Source: Roseiarcus sp963787135 (GTDB taxonomy: Bacteria > Pseudomonadota > Alphaproteobacteria > Rhizobiales > Beijerinckiaceae). Taken from it: a stretch of DNA of 64,000 nt. Positions 61,481-64,000 of this stretch are shown here, piece after piece. Position numbers and translations under genes: made by a program. The stretch covers positions 8,453-72,452 of the forward strand of contig CAWBBW010000020.1 of NCBI GenBank assembly GCA_963787135.1. The letters run 5' to 3'. Within the stretch, counting starts at the first letter, position 1, and each line of letters opens with the position of its first letter. The notes beneath the pieces were generated by a model. It saw only the letters and a list, made by a program, of their open reading frames with translations. It did no database searches and was not told the DNA's origin.

Positions 61481-62705
61481 CGAAACCATCGGGGCGATCG
61501 CCGCGGCGCTGGCGAAGGCTCAAGCCGAGCTCACCAATCCGGAGAAGTCACTTGTAGCGACCATTCGGGCGGCGAACCCGCGTGATCACGATCAGACCTT
61601 TCGCTATGCGGCGCTCTCGAGTGGGCTCGATATCGTGCGGAAGACCCTTGGTGGTCATGAGATCGCAACCGTCCAGTCGACAGGGATCGACAAGGAGGCA
61701 GGGCTCATTCGTCTAACGACGACTCTTGCCCATTCGTCGGGCGAGTGGCTGTCGTCGGAATGGCCGGTCTGCCCGATTGCCGAGACGGCGGCGCCGCGTC
61801 GGATGGGAGCGGCGCTCACCTACGCCAGACGCTACGCCCTCTTCACCCTTGTGGGCATCGCAGGCGAAGACGATCTCGACGCGCCCGACCTTGACGACGG
61901 CGGAATAGCGCATGCTGCCAACACAGCGGGCGTCGCACAGAAGCGCCGCGTAAACGCGCGATTGCGGCCGGTCGAAGCGGTTGAGGAAAGGCCGCCCGTA
62001 TCGACTTCCGGTCGGAAGGAAAAAGCCATTCGTATTGCCCGGATTGTTCTGAGTCCAGACCAATCGGCGGCGTTGCGGGAGCAGTTGCTCACCGATGTCG
62101 TAAACCTTCAATCCGCCGACGACGCCGCGGACTGGGTTCATAGGAACCTTGCGGCGAAGAACGCGCTGATCGACCGCGACGCTGACCTTGTCGAAGCCGG
62201 TTTTCGTGAAAAGCTCGCCACGATCGAGGCAACGTCCGCTGCGCGCTCCGGCAAACCGCAATGTTCGCGAGCTGAAGAAACCGTCTCTCCGATCGAGAAG
62301 CCTTTCCTTGCTACGACGGACGACTCAGCTGCAGCGCCGATCATCCTGCCGGGAACCGGAAGAGCACGGCGCCGCCGCGTGCCGCCGAAGACCATTCGGC
62401 TGCGCGATAAAGAGCACTGCAAATTCGTCGCCACTCAGCCCTGCATCGTCTGCGGCCGGACGCCCTCGGAGGCGCATCACATTCGCTTCGCTCAACCGCG
62501 CGCGCTCGGCCGAAAGGTCAGCGACGAATACACAGTCCCCGTCTGCCGTCTCCACCACAGGGAGCTGCATGGCTATGGGGACGAGGCCTCATGGTGGGCC
62601 GCGGTCAGCATTGACCCGTTAGCCGTCGCTCTCGGACTGTGGCGAAGATCTCGCTCGACCATGGTGCATGATGCGGAAAGTTCAGACCTAACGGGCGTTC
62701 GCTGA
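61467..62705 (+). CDS. ERF-family single-strand annealing protein fused to an HNH-type nuclease domain
   Basis: The 412-aa protein has an N-terminal ERF domain (about 8-140) with KSLVATIRAANPRDHDQTFR and the hallmark MGAALTYARRYALFTLVGIA then GEDDLDAPDL. A charged linker follows, and a C-terminal zinc-type HNH/DUF968-like domain at 320-385 has Cys326 and Cys329 (CIVCGRTPSEAHHIRFAQ), His337-His338, Cys360 and His363-His364 (VCRLHHRELHGYGDE). ATG 61467 overlaps the end of yqaJ by 14 bases. It anneals single strands after resection by YqaJ; the nuclease part may process joints or recognise DNA. Confidence 0.87.
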   Translation: MQRSSETIGAIAAALAKAQAELTNPEKSLVATIRAANPRDHDQTFRYAALSSGLDIVRKTLGGHEIATVQSTGIDKEAGLIRLTTTLAHSSGEWLSSEWPVCPIAETAAPRRMGAALTYARRYALFTLVGIAGEDDLDAPDLDDGGIAHAANTAGVAQKRRVNARLRPVEAVEERPPVSTSGRKEKAIRIARIVLSPDQSAALREQLLTDVVNLQSADDAADWVHRNLAAKNALIDRDADLVEAGFREKLATIEATSAARSGKPQCSRAEETVSPIEKPFLATTDDSAAAPIILPGTGRARRRRVPPKTIRLRDKEHCKFVATQPCIVCGRTPSEAHHIRFAQPRALGRKVSDEYTVPVCRLHHRELHGYGDEASWWAAVSIDPLAVALGLWRRSRSTMVHDAESSDLTGVR

Positions 62706-62804
62706 GCTCCGACCCCAGGGCTTAAGCTCATGGGTCGAATGCGGTCCTGCGACCCCCTTCGCACGGCTACTCAATTTATCCCGTTACACCCGGGCGGCTT
62801 CGTC

Positions 62805-63075
62805 GGAATCGGCACTTTGCCTTCATCGCGTCGGTCATCATGCTTTACGAGCCGATGAAGCGGGTCGCGAGGCTGCATGTCGATCTGTCATCGGCGCTAT
62901 TCGGCGTCGGCATGCTCTACGATTTCCTCAAGAAGCAGGACTTCGAGGAAGACCCGCCGAACGTGCCGGAGCTCGAGATCACGCGGGGGCGGATCGAGTT
63001 CCGCGACGTGGTCTTCGGCTATCGCCCCAAGGAGCGGGTGCTCCATTCGGTCAGCTCGTCGCCTAGGCCGGGGTT
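62805..63075 (+). pseudogene. Fragment of an ABC exporter gene
   Basis: The frame gives FAFIASVIMLYEPMKRVARL, SALFGVGMLYDFLKK and LEITRGRIEFRDVVFGYRPK followed by RVLHSV, the stretch from the last membrane helix to the start of the ATPase domain of an MsbA-like exporter. Nothing before or after matches. Sequence on both sides changes character, so this fragment marks a recombination boundary at the edge of the island. Confidence 0.65.
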
Positions 63076-63170
63076 ACGGCACGTCTCTCAGCGATAATTC
63101 TAGGTCGACAGAGACTAACGGAGATATTTGTGTTTATCGTTCGATCTTGAGTCGCACAGGAGCAATTTGG

Positions 63171-63482
63171 ATGCAGAGCGCTCTTTTCGAAACACTCGAG
63201 GGCGCGATTCGAGCGCGCAAGCTGATCCTATGTGGCTATCACGGCTTCCCGCGTGTTTGTTGCCCTCATTCGATTGGGCGGACTCATGGGGTTGAGAGGC
63301 TTCTAGCCTATCAATTTGCGGGTGATAGCTCGCAGGGCCTAGCGACTGCCGGCGAATGGGGGTGTTTCGATATTCGCGACATGCAAAGTGTGACAATATT
63401 TGAGGGCGAATGGCGTACTGGCCCATACCAATCACGCCCGAAAAAGTGCATTGAGAGCGTCTACCTTGACGTATCGACCTGA
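63171..63482 (+). CDS. Small WYL-like domain protein
   Basis: The 103-aa protein starts at ATG 63171 with AGGAG ten bases upstream. It reads ALFETLEGAIRARKLILCGY, RVCCPHSIGRTHGVERLLAY then QFAGDSSQG and GEWGCFDIRDMQSVTIFEGE, the strand order of a WYL beta-barrel (ligand- or nucleic-acid-sensing), without the usual helix-turn-helix. Base composition is lower in GC than core genes. The downstream neighbour on the same strand is a nuclease-like gene, and WYL proteins often regulate defence modules, but the pairing here is inference. Confidence 0.6.
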   Translation: MQSALFETLEGAIRARKLILCGYHGFPRVCCPHSIGRTHGVERLLAYQFAGDSSQGLATAGEWGCFDIRDMQSVTIFEGEWRTGPYQSRPKKCIESVYLDVST

Positions 63483-63723
63483 TTCGCCTGATGAATCGCC
63501 TAAGAGTAATGTTAGTGACTTCAGCTGTAGGGATATTGCGCGCTCGACGAAGGTCGGAAGGAGCATCGCTGGCGCCGTGCAACCCAGGGTTCTTAGGGCG
63601 TCTGGCGAGATGCGCTAGGACAAATTTTACACGGCAGCACCACCACGAGACAGACGGCCCGTTGAGCGATATAGTACAGTAAAGAGAGCTCCTGGGCTTC
63701 CAAGTGACCAGTTTCCACAGGTA

Positions 63724-64000
63724 ATGACCTCGATGTCAAACGAAGCGTCAAGAGAAGGCAATCCTCTATTATCTCCGCCGACCGTCAATGAGATCTTCAA
63801 AAGGGCCGCCGAAATCTCGTATGGCAACCGGTTGGTGGAGAACCGCTATCGTGGATTAGTGGCTGAAATTATCGTTGGCGCGGCGCTCGGTCCTGAATGG
63901 CGACCATGTTCAGGAGATTGGGGCGGCTGGGATCTCGAACACCTTACCGGCTGCCGTCTCGATGTGAAGCAGTCAGCTGCGGAACAAACATGGGTTCGAT
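63724..64000 (+). CDS. PD-(D/E)XK nuclease-like protein (truncated by the window end)
   Basis: From ATG 63724 (or 63733) the open frame runs off the window after 92 codons. It reads EIFKRAAEISYGNRLVENRY, GLVAEIIVGAALGPEWRPCS, GDWGGWDLEHLTGCRLDVKQ then SAAEQTW. The Glu in GLVAEI, the Asp in GWDLEH and the pair in LDVKQ fit the E...D...(D/E)xK nuclease core. I recall similar uncharacterised proteins in Hyphomicrobiales with a D.LEVKQSAARQ block, but no named family. The preceding 240 bases (63483-63723) hold no gene. Confidence 0.6.
   Translation, partial: MTSMSNEASREGNPLLSPPTVNEIFKRAAEISYGNRLVENRYRGLVAEIIVGAALGPEWRPCSGDWGGWDLEHLTGCRLDVKQSAAEQTWVR

Overview
The window reads as a high-GC alphaproteobacterial chromosome segment, most likely Hyphomicrobiales (Rhizobiales). 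Evidence is the Sinorhizobium-type fructose importer frcBCA, a MucR/Ros regulator, a SAM-II riboswitch in front of metZ, the pssA-psd and metZ/dcd neighbourhoods, choline sulfatase, and the codon style. A Beijerinckiaceae/Methylocystaceae-like or Bradyrhizobium-like host is plausible, but the genus cannot be fixed from sequence alone.

Layout. 1-1370: IS1182-family copy A, cut by the window edge, then small hypothetical genes. 3.3-12.5 kb: sugar metabolism, with zwf, a ROK regulator interrupted by TGA, the frcBCA importer, an aldo/keto reductase, a Gfo/Idh/MocA oxidoreductase and a DMT exporter. 12.6-15.4 kb: a HAD phosphatase fused in frame to an oligopeptidase B-like S9 peptidase. 15.5-21.1 kb: a quinone-reductase-like gene and an AraC regulator separated by an IS1595 element with a perfect 8-bp target duplication, then a decayed IS110 transposase, paired REP-like palindromes and a stray 3' tail of a second oligopeptidase gene. 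21.1-31.4 kb: core genes (cytochrome b561, haloalkane dehalogenase, FAH hydrolase, yacG, maf, infA, pssA, psd, an Atm1-like ABC exporter, mucR). 31.4-36.7 kb: upp, then a nested pair of insertion sequences (an IS1111-type element inside the terminal repeat of IS1182 copy B), then pgsA, moaD and moaE. 36.7-46.5 kb: glsB-like, yidB-like, metZ behind a SAM-II riboswitch, a badly eroded dcd, secE, nusG, msrP, an MFS transporter with LysR, trxB and a GST. 46.5-57.2 kb: TetR/acyltransferase, a nucleoside-phosphorylase-fold gene, a HigBA-like toxin-antitoxin pair, a DMT exporter, betC plus a solute-binding protein, and an RgpF-like gene with a duplicated tail. 57.2-64 kb: an accessory island with diverged direct repeats, a truncated IS481 transposase carrying a hexanucleotide repeat, a phage-like recombination operon (RarA C-terminal-like, YqaJ nuclease, ERF-HNH fusion), an ABC-exporter fragment, and a WYL-like plus PD-(D/E)XK-like gene pair running off the end.

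Functional links. MoaD/MoaE build molybdopterin, which MsrP needs. PssA, Psd and PgsA cover the three main phospholipid steps. MetZ is under SAM feedback. betC and the adjoining binding protein probably serve choline-sulfate or polyamine-like compounds.

A striking property is the number of interrupted frames: ROK, maf, the Atm1-like gene, metZ, msrP, yqaJ, the phosphorylase-fold gene, several transposases, and dcd with at least seven frame changes. Single-base shifts in housekeeping genes may be base-calling errors. The dcd and IS110 remains look like true decay. I saw no tRNA, rRNA or CRISPR array.
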